Source: Collinsella sp. An7 (GTDB lineage: Bacteria; Actinomycetota; Coriobacteriia; Coriobacteriales; Coriobacteriaceae). From it: 64,000 nt of DNA. Below the pieces are notes generated by a model, which searched no databases, was not told the origin of the DNA, and saw only the letters and a list, made by a program, of their open reading frames with translations. The stretch covers positions 1 through 64,000 of the forward strand of contig NZ_NFHP01000007.1 of NCBI RefSeq assembly GCF_002159335.1, written 5' to 3'. Shown here piece by piece: positions 1-9,922 of the stretch. Position 1 is the stretch's first letter. The number at the start of each line of letters is the position of its first letter. The position numbers were made by a program, and so were the translations under genes.

Positions 1-115
1 CGGAGAAGGGCTACTGGGACTGACGCCCGGTACCCGATAGGCGGAAGGGCGGTACCGTCTCCCCGGAGGGTCGGTACCGCCCCCGAGGAACGCCGGTACT
101 AAAAACGCGTGCTAG

Positions 116-1207
116 ACAGGCAAAACCACGGCCATCAACCAGGCCATCAAGGCAACTGGCATCCCGTATCAAGCCGAGGCAGCAGATGGAAAGCAAGACT
201 TGGGGAGCGCCTGGATAGACGTTGCATGGCGCCAGGCGCGCCAGCTCGCCAAACAACACGGCGTTGCCGCCCTCATTCTCGACGAAATCCAAAAGGTGCC
301 GGAGTGGTCCGAAACCGTAAAACGCCTCTGGGACGAGGACACATGGGAGGAGACGCCCCTTCACGTGGTGCTTTCTGGCTCGTCATCGCTTTTGCTCAAA
401 GCCGGCATCTCCGATTCGCTGGCCGGGCGCTTTGAGCTACTGCGCTCCACGCATTGGGCCTTTGCCGAGATGCAAGCCGCATTTGGCTACACGCTCGATG
501 AGTACCTGCAGTTCGGAGGCTATCCCGGTGCCGCCGCTCTGCGCCACGACAAACCGCGCTGGACAGCCTACATGCGCGACTCCATCATCGAGGCGACCAT
601 CTCGCGCGATATCCTGCAGATGGAGGAGATTCGCAAGCCGGCACTAATGCGCGCACTCTTTGAACTGGGAGCTCAGTATTCCGGACAGGAACTCTCATAT
701 CGAAAGATACTTGGTCAGCTTGACGAGCGAGGCAACACCGACACCCTCAAGCACTACCTCACGTTGCTTGATGGGGCAGGCATGCTATCTGGCCTGCAGA
801 AATATGACGACAAGCAGCTGAGAAGCCGTGCGAGCTCTCCGCGTCTCCTGGTACACGACCCATCCCTTATGACCGCCAGCTGGCACGGAACGGGCAGTCT
901 GCTGGAACAACCAGACCTGCGAGGACATCTGGTTGAATCCGCTGTCGGTGCTACGCTGCTCGCGCGGAGCAAGACGGAGGGGTTCGATCTCTATTGGTGG
1001 CGCGATGGATCGCTCGAGGTCGATTTTGTCATCAAACGGGGAGATGACCTCAGCGCCATCGAAGTCAAAAGCGGACGTATTAAGAAGAGCGGAATCGGCG
1101 CGTTCTGCCAACGACATAGCGAAGCGCTGCCCATCATCGTTGGCGGCCGGAACACACCACTCGACGCCTTCTTGCACGGAGACGTCCCCCTCTTCACGCT
1201 CTCGTAG
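116..1207 (+). pseudogene. 5'-truncated AAA-family ATPase with C-terminal DUF4143-type domain
   Basis: The frame opens directly after a TAG at 113-115 and begins T-G-K-T-T, which is the second half of a Walker A motif. The residues that should precede it (beta strand 1 and the first glycine of the loop) are missing and the upstream 115 bases do not encode them. Downstream the family pattern is intact: a Walker B-like stretch LILDEIQ, then VVLSGSSSLLL, and a C-terminal half with DLYWWRDGSLEVDFVI and AIEVKSG, the nuclease-like core of DUF4143 proteins. An in-frame TTG at 200 could initiate a shorter product, but that would lack the P-loop. I read this as a decayed or rearranged gene. An assembly join near position 110 is the alternative. 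Confidence 0.75.
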
Positions 1208-1293
1208 CCTCCAAGGTGTGAAGGACGGGCCCGCCCCCTACATGCAAGAGAGGCGGACCCGCCCTAGGCCCTCCGCCGGAGTGCTCTGCCAGG

Positions 1294-2544
1294 CTAGCGC
1301 GAAAGGTAGCGCTCCACCGCGTCGGCCACGGCGAGCTCGTCGTTGATGTCGATTGTGGGCACATCCACCCGAATGTGCATCGCGAGTGCGTCGTTGCAAG
1401 CGAGGGCGAGGGTGCGGTCATCAACGAGCTCGAGCGAGCTGGCGCCACGCATGCGGTCAACCCCGGAGCGGGCGACCACGATATTGGCGAGCCCAGCCGC
1501 CTTGTACCCCTCAACAAGCACCACGTCCACGTCTGTGTAGCGTGCGAGCATATGCTCGAGCGGCAACTCAGAGTCGGTGTCGGCGTACTCGGCATAGCGT
1601 TCGGCCGAGACGATGCCCACGTGGCGGCTCCCCGCGTGCGCATGGCGCCACGAGTCCTTGCCCGGCACGTCGATATCAAAGCCCGCGTGGCCGTGGTGCT
1701 TGATGGTGCCCACGCGGATGCCGCGACGGGTGAGCTCGGCGATGACCTTCTCCACGAGCGTGGTCTTGCCGGAGTTCTGGTAGCCCACAAAGGCCACGAC
1801 GGGCACGGGGCAGGCGGCGTCGGGGCTCGCGGGCGCGGGCCGCGGCGCGTCGGTCGCGGGCGCGGTGCCGACCGCGGAAGCCGCAATGACAGCGCCCTCG
1901 TCGACGGCACCCGCCGCATCGGCGGCGCCGCTCAGCGATATGCCCTCGCGCTCGCCCCCGGCCTCCTCGGGCGCCTCGCCCACCTCGGCAGCGCCCCGCT
2001 CCCAAAGCCCGGACCGGCCGCCCTCCTTGCGGAGCAGACGCACGTCGACGATCTCCATGCCGCGGTCGACGGCCTTGCACATGTCGTAGATGGTGAGGCA
2101 CGCGACACTCGCCGCCGTAAGCGCCTCCATCTCGATGCCCGTCACGCCCGTCACGCCGCAGGTCGTCCGCACGCGGAACCCCACGCGCCCGTCCGCCCGC
2201 GCCGAAGCCCAGCCCTCGGCGAGGCTCTCGCCCGGCGCAGCGATGGGCTCAATCTCGACCTTTGCCTTGGTAATCATGAGCGGATGGCACATGGGGATAA
2301 GCTCGCTCGTCCGCTTGGCGGCCATGATGCCGGCCACGCGCGCGCAGGCGAGCACGTCGCCCTTTTTGGCGCGATCCTCGAGAACCATCGCCTGCGTCTC
2401 GGGGTGCATGAGGATAGACCCCTCAGCGAGGGCGATGCGCTTGGTCTCCGCCTTTTCCGAGACGTCGACCATCCGCACGTCGCCGCGCTCGTCCACATGC
2501 GTGAGCTCATCGCGATAGGCGTCGCGTTTTGCCTGGTGATCCAT
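1294..2544 (-). CDS. moaC-mobB: Fused cyclic pyranopterin monophosphate synthase MoaC and MobB GTP-binding protein
   Basis: This is a 416-residue fusion of two molybdenum-cofactor proteins. Residues about 10-180 are MoaC, with the conserved IPMCHPL and [11 protein letters not shown] segments; MoaC converts the MoaA product into cyclic pyranopterin monophosphate. Residues about 180-246 are an alanine-rich linker. Residues 247-416 are MobB, with the P-loop GYQNSGKTT, the GTIKHHGH segment and VVLVEGYK; MobB is a GTPase thought to help attach the nucleotide to molybdopterin. The ATG at 2544 (MDHQAK) is preceded by GAAAGG. A longer in-frame extension exists upstream but has no ribosome binding site and reaches back to the moaA stop. 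It follows moaA on the same strand after 128 nt, so the two are probably cotranscribed. Both domains look intact. Confidence 0.93.
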   Translation of the reverse strand: MDHQAKRDAYRDELTHVDERGDVRMVDVSEKAETKRIALAEGSILMHPETQAMVLEDRAKKGDVLACARVAGIMAAKRTSELIPMCHPLMITKAKVEIEPIAAPGESLAEGWASARADGRVGFRVRTTCGVTGVTGIEMEALTAASVACLTIYDMCKAVDRGMEIVDVRLLRKEGGRSGLWERGAAEVGEAPEEAGGEREGISLSGAADAAGAVDEGAVIAASAVGTAPATDAPRPAPASPDAACPVPVVAFVGYQNSGKTTLVEKVIAELTRRGIRVGTIKHHGHAGFDIDVPGKDSWRHAHAGSRHVGIVSAERYAEYADTDSELPLEHMLARYTDVDVVLVEGYKAAGLANIVVARSGVDRMRGASSLELVDDRTLALACNDALAMHIRVDVPTIDINDELAVADAVERYLSR

Positions 2545-2672
2545 GGTATCGACCTTTCTTGCCGTTGCGAACGAAGCTGCGTCCGGGTGGGATCGCGCGC
2601 GGAGGGGCATGGTCGTGGTGCGGAATTGTGGCGCACCGAGCCGCCCGTCATGCCCGCCAAAATGCTCCCGCA

Positions 2673-3872
2673 CTAGCCGCCTATCTGGGACATGAACCGT
2701 TCGGTCCCCTCAATGACCTCGTGCTCCTGCGGCTTGTGGACAACCGCGTCGCGCCAGATGGCGAGCACCCGGGCGTCATCGCCCGCACGGAGCGCCTCGC
2801 GCACGGGATACTCCGCGTCGGAGAAGAGGCACGGGCGGATGGAGCCGTCCGCCGTAAGGCGCATGCGGTTGCAGGAGCTGCAAAAATGGTTGGACATGGC
2901 CGAGATGAAACCGACCGTGCCCGCCGCCCCGGAAAACCGCCAGTAGGCCGCCGGGCCCGCACCGGAGGGACCGCCGTCGGCAACCGGCTCGAGCCCGCCC
3001 AGCCCCGCCGCCACACCCGCATGCGAGATGCGCTCGCAGAGCTCTGCCGAGGGGACGGTGTCGCTCGCGTCCCACGCGCTCGCATTGAGATTGCCGCCGA
3101 GGCAATGCGGATCGGGAGCTGAGTTTTTGTCCGGCTGCGGCCCACCGGGACAAATGCCGGCCACCGTGGCGGGGCCGCCCTCCTCGAGCACCGCCGGCGC
3201 GTCGGCTTCGAACGCGGCGGCTGTGGGCGCATCCTGGGCCGCATCGTGCGCGCGATCGGTGCCAGTCTGCTCGTCGCCGATGGGCATGTACTCGATAAAG
3301 CGCACGTGCACAGGCCGCTCAACCGAGAGCTTCGCCAGCCCAAAAACATCCTGATTAAGCCGGCGCACCACCACACAGTTGACCTTGACGGGATCGAACC
3401 CCCAGGCAAGCGCCGCGTCGATGCCGCGGAGCGTCTGCTCCAAGCGGCCGAGTCGCGTGATCTGCGAAAACTGCCCAGGGTCGAGCGTGTCGAGCGAAAT
3501 GTTAACGCGGTCGAGCCCGGCCTTCTTAAGCTCCGGGGCCAGTTTGGGCAGCAGCGCACCGTTGGTAGTAAGCGAGATGTCCTCGATACCGGGAATGGCC
3601 CGCAGCTCGCGAATGAGCGGTACGATCCGATGCGAGACGAGCGGCTCGCCACCCGTCAGCCGGACGCGGCGGATGCCCTCGCCCGCCACGAGGCGAACAA
3701 AATGAGAGATCTCCTCTGCCGAGAGCAGCTCGTCGTGCGCGCGCGGCGGAACACCCTCGGCGGGCATGCAGTAGATGCAGCGGAAGTTGCATTTGTCCGT
3801 CACGGCAATCCGCAGATAGGAGATGCCGCGGCCATAGCCGTCGTGCAGCTCGTGCGGCGCGCGGTCCAGCAT
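2673..3872 (-). CDS. moaA: GTP 3',8-cyclase MoaA with an internal insertion
   Basis: This is a radical-SAM enzyme for the first step of molybdopterin synthesis, converting GTP to 3',8-cH2GTP. The N-terminal cluster motif CNFRCIYC is at residues 28-35, LTGGEPL follows, and the second [4Fe-4S] site is CSSC at 331-334 plus Cys348. The protein ends in Gly-Gly, as expected for MoaA. I chose the ATG at 3872 because GGGGAGGG lies 8 nt upstream; an ATG at 3899 is in frame but has a weak site. At 399 residues it is longer than the usual length near 330. The excess is an insertion at about residues 205-275, rich in Ala, Pro, Asp and Gly, between MPIGDE and the C-terminal cluster. It is followed by the moaC-mobB fusion. 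Confidence 0.93.
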   Translation of the reverse strand: MLDRAPHELHDGYGRGISYLRIAVTDKCNFRCIYCMPAEGVPPRAHDELLSAEEISHFVRLVAGEGIRRVRLTGGEPLVSHRIVPLIRELRAIPGIEDISLTTNGALLPKLAPELKKAGLDRVNISLDTLDPGQFSQITRLGRLEQTLRGIDAALAWGFDPVKVNCVVVRRLNQDVFGLAKLSVERPVHVRFIEYMPIGDEQTGTDRAHDAAQDAPTAAAFEADAPAVLEEGGPATVAGICPGGPQPDKNSAPDPHCLGGNLNASAWDASDTVPSAELCERISHAGVAAGLGGLEPVADGGPSGAGPAAYWRFSGAAGTVGFISAMSNHFCSSCNRMRLTADGSIRPCLFSDAEYPVREALRAGDDARVLAIWRDAVVHKPQEHEVIEGTERFMSQIGG

Positions 3873-4005
3873 ACGGCGGCCCTCCCCGTCTCCCGACATT
3901 ATTCTCTGTTGAGGATAACACGGACGACCGCGACTCGTGTCACGGGGGGATGGGTCCCCTGGAGCCATTCCAAGTGACTCATTTTGGGACGGGGTCAAAG
4001 GTACC

Positions 4006-4160
4006 CGCCACCGATTGACAAACTGCAAGGAAACCAGGGCAGCGCGGCAAGTTGTGCCGCGGATGGTCAAACGGAGAGGAGAATCGTCCCCTCGCCTTGA
4101 CAATCTGCAGCTCAATACGGATGAGCCGGTGGATTGCAACGCAGTTTGTCAATCGGGGCG
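4006..4160. repeat. Large interrupted inverted repeat between serS and moaA
   Basis: A perfect 16-bp inverted repeat (4011-4026 CCGATTGACAAACTGC, and its reverse complement at 4141-4156) encloses about 114 nt; CGCC/GGCG extends the arms. A smaller hairpin CGGCA/TGCCG lies inside at about 4045-4060. The rest of this 370-nt gap holds two half-copies of the REP-like motif: GGGACGGGG near 3987-3995 and, inverted, CCCGTCCCC near 4225-4233. No gene is visible. The overall design (about 155 nt, outer stem, internal hairpin) resembles the elements at 9923, 15852, 31224, 37647, 53612 and 57273, although the internal boxes are not shared. Confidence 0.7.
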
Positions 4161-4243
4161 TGACGCCGTGCCCTTTGTTTGACGATCAGCAGCGGAACTC
4201 GCCCGGAGCACTGAGAAAAACGCACCCGTCCCCATATTCTCGC

Positions 4244-5527
4244 CTACTCGATCACCTCGAGTCCGCCCATGTAGGGACGCAGCACCTCGGGGACGGTGAT
4301 GGTACCATCGGCGTTTTGGTAATTCTCCATGATGGCGGCCATCGTGCGGCCCGTGGGCAGACCGGAGCCGTTGAGCGTGTGCACGTAACGGCTGCCCTTG
4401 AACGCCGCCGGGTCGCGGTACTTGATGTTGGCGCGCCGCGCCTGAAAATCGCCGCAGTTGGAGCAGCTCGAGATCTCCTTGTAGGCGTTGTAGCTCGGCA
4501 GCCAGACCTCAACGTCGTAGGTCTGACGCGCCGAGAAGCCAAGGTCGCCGGTGCAGAGGCTGATCACGCGGTACGGCAACCCCAGCTGCTGGAGCAGGTA
4601 CTCGGCCTCGGCCGTCATGCTCTCGAGCTCGTCGTCCGACTCCTCCGGGCGCGCAAACTTGACCATCTCGACCTTGGTGAACTGGTGCTGGCGGATGATG
4701 CCGCGCGTGTCGCGACCGGCCGAGCCCGCCTCCTCGCGGAAGCACGGCGTGCCCGCGGTGTAGCGCAGCGGCAGGTCGGCGGCGTCGAGCACCTCACCGG
4801 CATGCAGGTTGGTGAGCGCCACCTCGGCGGTGGGGATGAGGAACTGGTCCTCGCCCGTGTGATAGGCGTCGTCCTCAAACTTGGGCAGCTGGCCCGTGCC
4901 GTACATGATCTCGCGGTTGACGATCACCGGCGGGATGAACTCCTTAAACCCGCGGGAGATGTGCGTGTTGAGGAAGAAATTCTGGAGCGCGCGGTCGAGC
5001 GCGGCGCCAGCGCCGGCGAGCACGGTAAAGCGCGCGCCGGAGAGCTTTGCGCCGCGATCGAAGTCGAGAATGCCCAGGTCGGTACCCAAATCCCAGTGCG
5101 CCTTGGGCTCAAAGCCCTCGGCGGCAAAATCGCGCGGGGTGCCCCAGCGGCGACGCTCGGGGTTCTCGGTCTCGTCCTTGCCCACCGGCGTGGCCGCGCA
5201 CGGGATGTTGGGCAGGTGCGCCATAAAGTCGTTGAGCTCGGCCTCGAGCGCGCTGCGGCGCTCGGCCAGACCCTCGATCTTCTCGTTAACCTCGCGCACG
5301 GCCTCCTTGGCGGCCTCGGCCTCGTCGCGTTTGCCCTCGCGCATGAGCGCGCCGATCTTCTTAGACTCGGCGTTGCGCGTGGCCTGCAATTCCTCGACCT
5401 CGGTGATCACAGAACGGCGCTCCTCGTCGAGCGCAAAGAAGCGGTCGCGGTCCCACGAGGTCTGGCGGTTTGCCATGGCCGTGTCGACGGCGTCGGGGTT
5501 CTCGCGAACAAATTTAATATCGAGCAT
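4244..5527 (-). CDS. serS: Seryl-tRNA synthetase
   Basis: This class II aminoacyl-tRNA synthetase charges tRNA-Ser (and tRNA-Sec where present). At 427 residues it has the normal length. Residues 1-110 form the N-terminal coiled-coil arm that grips the long variable arm of tRNA-Ser; it is rich in Glu, Arg and Ala heptads. Class II motif 2 appears as [15 protein letters not shown] followed by HQF. Motif 3 is [18 protein letters not shown] near the C-terminus. The ATG at 5527 has GGGAGGA a few bases upstream. A matching tRNA-Ser(UGA) gene is at 53270. No T-box leader is visible in the short upstream region. Confidence 0.97.
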   Translation of the reverse strand: MLDIKFVRENPDAVDTAMANRQTSWDRDRFFALDEERRSVITEVEELQATRNAESKKIGALMREGKRDEAEAAKEAVREVNEKIEGLAERRSALEAELNDFMAHLPNIPCAATPVGKDETENPERRRWGTPRDFAAEGFEPKAHWDLGTDLGILDFDRGAKLSGARFTVLAGAGAALDRALQNFFLNTHISRGFKEFIPPVIVNREIMYGTGQLPKFEDDAYHTGEDQFLIPTAEVALTNLHAGEVLDAADLPLRYTAGTPCFREEAGSAGRDTRGIIRQHQFTKVEMVKFARPEESDDELESMTAEAEYLLQQLGLPYRVISLCTGDLGFSARQTYDVEVWLPSYNAYKEISSCSNCGDFQARRANIKYRDPAAFKGSRYVHTLNGSGLPTGRTMAAIMENYQNADGTITVPEVLRPYMGGLEVIE

Positions 5528-5648
5528 GATTCCTCCCGGTCATATGCTCCTACGGGCGGTGCCGGTACGGACCGTACGCGCCCCGTGCTCTGGCAAGTAT
5601 ATACTTATTGCATCCTGACCCCGATGAAGAAGGCGAGAAGCCACCGGT

Positions 5649-5819
5649 ATGGAAGCGTTTTTTACTTTTCTGTTTAGCACGCGCGCGGGGCTTGCGGTGC
5701 TCTTTTTTGGAGGCATCGCCGTCATTGCGATCATTGCCGCAGTGACCGAGCGCCGCACGCACCAGATCTACGTCGACCGCGGCCCCACCAGCGAGGACGA
5801 GGACGGCTGGACGCTCTAG
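5649..5819 (+). CDS. Small single-pass membrane protein, 56 residues
   Basis: A short ORF encoding MEAFFTFLFSTRAG at its start, one hydrophobic helix at about residues 14-32, then TERRTHQIYVDRG and an acidic tail SEDEDGWTL. The predicted topology is N-out or membrane-embedded with a cytoplasmic C-terminus, by the positive-inside rule. It resembles the small, widely conserved coriobacterial membrane proteins annotated only as a DUF (possibly DUF6724). That assignment comes from recall and is not proven. The gene is divergent from serS. The spacer holds the palindrome AAGTATATACTT at 5595-5606, which contains a TATACT box. Purine-rich sequence GAAGAAGGCGAG precedes the ATG. Confidence 0.6.
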   Translation: MEAFFTFLFSTRAGLAVLFFGGIAVIAIIAAVTERRTHQIYVDRGPTSEDEDGWTL

Positions 5820-6116
5820 GGAACCACCGATTTGGGGCTTTCGCGCAGCACGCCGTCGTGATGAGGCGGGCAGACCAAAGGCAAGGCGAGCGCAGTGGAG
5901 CTGCGCCGACGCCGACTCAGCCTGAGACCGCAAGCGCCCGTCACCGCAGCACCGGGCGCGAAATGCTCTGACCGGCTTTTCCCTAGCAGCGTTGGCCGGA
6001 GCGGAACGGCAGCCAGGCCGATCGCCCAGCCATAGGCGACTGAGGCCTTCCGCGCCAACCCCACCCCACCCCCGCTGACTCCGCTCATCCGCACCCGCTC
6101 GTAAGAAGGTGACCCC

Positions 6117-7412
6117 ATGGCCTGGAAACCGCGCTCCCGCAGCACCGAGCCCAACATCGACCCCTTTAACGCGCCCGACCCCGTTATGCCGGGCGGCGAG
6201 CCCGAGGTCACGAGCCTAGACGACCAGCAGGCCGAGGAGCCCGAGGCCGCACGCGACCGCAGCGACGGCATTGAGCGGATGATCCGCCGAAACAAGCGCA
6301 AGGAGCCCGGCCACGGTGCGCATCGTCCGCAGCGTTCGAGCCGGGCGAGCGACCTCTCCGATACGCTGGGAATACCCGGCGGCACGGGGCGAGGCTCAAG
6401 GTCGGGTCCCAGCGCCCTCACGGCAGGTCCTGCGATCGGTGATGCCAATGAGCCCGACGAGGAACCTGTCTCCCCCATCCAGGACGAAGAACCGCTCGCT
6501 GAGCGCGACAGCCAGACCGTCAACAGCGAGAACAACGGTACGGCGGGGCGTGGCAGCAGCCCATCGCACCCCGCGGGCCCACGGCACAGCTGGACGCAGC
6601 AAGCCAGCGGCACCCGCAACTCGGGCAGCACCGGCCGCCTCCAGCGAAAGCGCTCGACCCTTGGTTGCATCATCCTGGCCATCATCGGCATTACGCTTCT
6701 CAGCAACGTGGGAGCGCTCCTTGTGGGCTGCGTCGGCAGCATTGCCGAGGTTGCAGGCGATGCCTTCAGCGAGCTCGTCGATCCTCCCTTGGGCGACGTC
6801 GACGACGGTCCCACCTACGACTACAGCTACGACGCCTACGACCTTGCGCAGACCTCGCTCAAGGAGAATGTTCGCAACGCCACGACCGAGGAACTCGACC
6901 GCGCCATTGCCGGCGAGGAGGATTACGTCGCACGGATGGCCTTTGCCTTTAGCGACGCGTTCTCTATCTCCACCGGAATCGACCCCTCCGAGGTGGGCAT
7001 CGACGCAAACGAGCTCGCCCGTCAGGCGCTCACCAAGATGACCTACAACGTTGAGAGCATCTACGCCTATGGCGACGCCACGGCCGACGGTTTTGCCTTT
7101 GAGTGCAGCTCGTACTTTTATACCTACGCGCCCGACCTCCGCGACCTGGGCTACGACGCGGCCGACTACCTCTCCGACCTCACGTCCGGATCGATGCGCA
7201 TCGGCGACCTCTCAGAAGACGACCGCTCCGAGCTCAGCGCCTTTGTTGCCAGCGAGCTGGACAAGCTCGAGACAACCGAACACTACGAATACATGAAGTT
7301 TACGGCCACGGCGGATGCGGAGGGTACGGTTACCTCCGGCCCCGAGCTCGACCGCGGCGCCTGGCTGGACCAGCTTGCCGGCGATGTGGGCGCGTACGAC
7401 TATCAGGGCTAG
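6117..7412 (+). CDS. Hypothetical membrane-anchored protein with disordered N-terminus
   Basis: I do not recognise this 431-residue protein. Residues 1-180 are low-complexity and charged (Pro, Ser, Glu, Arg), ending in the basic patch RLQRKRS. Residues about 182-208 form one transmembrane helix. Residues 210-431 are an acidic, Tyr-rich extracytoplasmic domain, with YDYSYDAYD and many Asp and Glu, likely helical from about 240 onward. The ATG at 6117 has GAAGGTG upstream. The gene precedes rmuC with a 120-nt gap. The 297 bases before it (5820-6116) contain no gene that I can support, only GC-rich sequence with short imperfect repeats. The layout suggests a surface-anchored protein of unknown role. 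Confidence 0.7.
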   Translation: MAWKPRSRSTEPNIDPFNAPDPVMPGGEPEVTSLDDQQAEEPEAARDRSDGIERMIRRNKRKEPGHGAHRPQRSSRASDLSDTLGIPGGTGRGSRSGPSALTAGPAIGDANEPDEEPVSPIQDEEPLAERDSQTVNSENNGTAGRGSSPSHPAGPRHSWTQQASGTRNSGSTGRLQRKRSTLGCIILAIIGITLLSNVGALLVGCVGSIAEVAGDAFSELVDPPLGDVDDGPTYDYSYDAYDLAQTSLKENVRNATTEELDRAIAGEEDYVARMAFAFSDAFSISTGIDPSEVGIDANELARQALTKMTYNVESIYAYGDATADGFAFECSSYFYTYAPDLRDLGYDAADYLSDLTSGSMRIGDLSEDDRSELSAFVASELDKLETTEHYEYMKFTATADAEGTVTSGPELDRGAWLDQLAGDVGAYDYQG

Positions 7413-7532
7413 CGCCGACGCAGCCAGATAGCTCGCGCCTCCGAGCAAAACGACCGGCCGGCCCGCGCAAACAGCCCGGCCCCACGCAACCACATCCCGG
7501 CCCGCGCAGCCCCGCCCCACCGAAAGGACCCT

Positions 7533-8969
7533 ATGGACCCGTTTGAGATCTTTCTCGTTATCGTTATCTGCCTCTCGTGGGTGCTGCTTGCCGTGAGCAT
7601 CATCCGCCGCCGCCCAATCGAACGCGACGTAGAGACGCAGCGCGCCGAGATCGACCGCGCCTTCCGCGAGATTGGCGACAAGCTCGGCGAGCTCGAGGGC
7701 ATGCGCGGCAACCTCACCGTACTCGCCCAGCACGCCGCCACCGAGTCGGCGCTCGACCGCCAGCGCCACGACGCCCTGGTGCAGCGCCTTGCCGAGTCCG
7801 ACGAGCGCGCCGGCACCGAGCGCCGCGAGGTAACCGAGCGGCTCGATGCCAGCCGGCAAACGCTCGACACGCGCCTCTCGCAGATGACGGAGCGCATGGG
7901 CACGCAGCTCACCGAGGTGCGCGGCAGCATGGAGCGCCAGCTCACCGACATCCGCAGCGACACCAACACCCAGCTCGACCGCATGCGCGCCACAGTGGAC
8001 GAGAAGCTGCAGAAGACCCTCAACGACCGCATCACGCAGTCGTTTGCGCTGGTAAATGAAAGCCTCGACAAGGTGGGCCGGGGTCTGGGCGAGATGCAGA
8101 GCCTCGCCGCCGACGTGGGCGGACTCAAGCGGGTGCTCTCGGGGGTCAAGACGCGCGGCATGCTCGGCGAGGTGCAGCTCGGCGCTATCTTGGCCGAGAT
8201 GCTCGCGCCGGGGCAATACGACCGCGATGTGGCAACCGTCCCGGGCTCCGACCGGCGCGTAGAGTTTGCCATCAAGCTGCCGGGCGACTCCGGCGGCACC
8301 GTCTACCTGCCCATCGACGCCAAATTTCCCGGCGACGCCTACGAGCACCTGCGCGACGCAGCAGACCGAGGCGACGCAGCCGCCGTCGACGCCGCGTGGA
8401 AGATTCTCGAGCGCCGCCTTAAGGAGGAGGCCAAGGACATCCGCGACAAGTACCTCGAGCCGCCCGTGACCACGACCTTTGGCATCCTCTTTTTGCCCTT
8501 TGAGGGACTTTACGCCGAGGTGGCGGGCCGGCCGGGACTCCTCGAGGAACTCTCGCGCACCTACCGCGTGACCGTGGCGGGGCCGAGCACCATGGCCGCG
8601 CTGCTGAACAGCCTGCAGATGGGGTTTCAGACCGTTGCCATCCAGCAGCGCGCGAGCGAGATCCAAACGGTGCTCGCCGCGGTAAAGACAGAGTTTGGCA
8701 CCTATCAAAAGCTGCTGCGCCGCGCTCAAAAGCAGCTCGGCACGGTGAGCCGCACGGTCGACACACTCGTGGGCACGCGCTCGCGCGCCATGGAGCGCAA
8801 GCTCCGAAGCATCACCGAGCTGGACGACCCTGCCGAGGCCGCGCGGATTCTGGAGATTGAGGGGCTGCCCGAGGACGAGCTGCTGGAGGACGACACCGCT
8901 GACGACGCGGCGGACGAGATCGAGGCAACTGGCGCAGAAGATGCCGACGCCGGCGATACCGCTCAATAA
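7533..8969 (+). CDS. rmuC: DNA recombination protein RmuC
   Basis: RmuC-family proteins limit inversions at short inverted repeats and carry a nuclease-like core; their exact biochemistry is unsettled. The 478-residue product has an N-terminal membrane helix (residues 4-22), a long coiled coil to about residue 190, and the RmuC core with LPIDAKFPGDAYEHLRDA, FLPFEGLYAEV and NSLQMGFQTVAIQQRA. The C-terminal tail is acidic. The ATG has GAAAGGAC just upstream. A strong terminator follows. The presence of an anti-inversion factor is notable in a chromosome this rich in inverted repeats. Confidence 0.93.
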   Translation: MDPFEIFLVIVICLSWVLLAVSIIRRRPIERDVETQRAEIDRAFREIGDKLGELEGMRGNLTVLAQHAATESALDRQRHDALVQRLAESDERAGTERREVTERLDASRQTLDTRLSQMTERMGTQLTEVRGSMERQLTDIRSDTNTQLDRMRATVDEKLQKTLNDRITQSFALVNESLDKVGRGLGEMQSLAADVGGLKRVLSGVKTRGMLGEVQLGAILAEMLAPGQYDRDVATVPGSDRRVEFAIKLPGDSGGTVYLPIDAKFPGDAYEHLRDAADRGDAAAVDAAWKILERRLKEEAKDIRDKYLEPPVTTTFGILFLPFEGLYAEVAGRPGLLEELSRTYRVTVAGPSTMAALLNSLQMGFQTVAIQQRASEIQTVLAAVKTEFGTYQKLLRRAQKQLGTVSRTVDTLVGTRSRAMERKLRSITELDDPAEAARILEIEGLPEDELLEDDTADDAADEIEATGAEDADAGDTAQ

Positions 8970-9010
8970 GCAAGCTCAAACAGCACCGACCCCGCCCCAA
9001 GTGCACCCGC

Positions 9011-9047
9011 AAACGCCCGCAGCGCCTCCCCTCGCTGCGGGCGTTTT
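9011..9047 (+). terminator. Rho-independent terminator after rmuC
   Basis: A stem AACGCCCGCAGCG with its complement at 9033-9046, an 8-nt loop and TTTT at the end. It sits 42 nt after the rmuC stop. Confidence 0.9.
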
Positions 9048-9142
9048 AGGTAAAACCGCGCAGCGCGTCCCTCAGCGATGTGCCATGATGAGAGCGTATG
9101 CACCGCCGGGCCCGCAGCGCCCGGCACACAAGGAGGTCAGCC

Positions 9143-9802
9143 ATGCCCCGCGAGTCCAACGCCGTTAAGCGCGAGCGCGCGATTGAGGTCTGCGAGCGCC
9201 TGAACGCCCGCTACGGCCCCGTCGAGTGCTTCCTCGACCACGCCAACCCCTTCCGGCTCGTTATCTCGGTGCTGCTCTCGGCGCAGACCACCGACGCGCA
9301 GGTCAACAAGGTCACGCCCGAGCTCTTCCGCCGCTGGCCCACCCCCGAGGCGCTCGCTGGCGCCACCCCCACCGAGGTGGGCGAGGTCATCAAGTCGCTC
9401 GGCTTTTACAAGACCAAGGCCAAGCACGCCGTGGCGTGCGCCCAGATGATCGTGGCCGACTACGGCGGCGAGGTGCCGGCCGACATGGCGGAGCTCGTCA
9501 AACTCCCCGGCGTGGGGCGCAAGACCGCAAACATCGTGCTCAACGTGGGCTTTGGCATTGTGGAGGGCATTGCGGTGGACACGCACGTCAACCGCATCGC
9601 GCACCGGCTCATGCTCTCGCCCAAGACGCACGCCAAAGAGCCGCTCAAAACCGAGCAGGACCTGCTCAAAATCATCCCGCGCGAGTATTGGAGCCAGGTC
9701 AACCACCAGTGGATCAGCTTTGGGCGCGAGATCTGCGATGCCCGCAAGCCCCGCTGCGGCGAGTGCCCTCTCGCCGACATCTGCCCGAACGTGCGGGTGT
9801 AA
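9143..9802 (+). CDS. nth: Endonuclease III
   Basis: A bifunctional DNA glycosylase and AP lyase that removes oxidised pyrimidines. The product has 219 residues, the family size. It shows the helix-hairpin-helix LPGVGRKTANIV with the catalytic lysine, the catalytic aspartate in VDTHVNR, and the C-terminal [4Fe-4S] ligands spaced C-X6-C-X2-C-X5-C (CDARKPRC, GEC, PLADIC). The ATG at 9143 (MPRESN) is chosen because AAGGAGG lies directly upstream; an in-frame upstream start lacks a ribosome binding site. It is the canonical iron-sulfur member here, in contrast to the cluster-free MutY-like protein at 14032. Confidence 0.96.
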   Translation: MPRESNAVKRERAIEVCERLNARYGPVECFLDHANPFRLVISVLLSAQTTDAQVNKVTPELFRRWPTPEALAGATPTEVGEVIKSLGFYKTKAKHAVACAQMIVADYGGEVPADMAELVKLPGVGRKTANIVLNVGFGIVEGIAVDTHVNRIAHRLMLSPKTHAKEPLKTEQDLLKIIPREYWSQVNHQWISFGREICDARKPRCGECPLADICPNVRV

Positions 9803-9922
9803 CGAGCCGGCCTTGGGGCTGACGATGGTTGGCCTCCGCTCACGGGAGTCGCGCTCACGTGGGACCGCTGCTTGCGTGGGGCCGGCATCATCGCCCGCCG
9901 TGGCAGACCGCACCGACAAGTT

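Noticed and set aside
2545-2673. 43-residue N-terminal extension of the MoaC-MobB fusion
   Set aside because: No ribosome binding site, poor composition, and MoaC normally begins at the chosen methionine region.
5820-6814. Long minus-strand open frame opposite the gene at 6117
   Set aside because: It is Ser/Arg/Gly-rich, lacks a start signal, and mirrors the codon pattern of the plus-strand gene.
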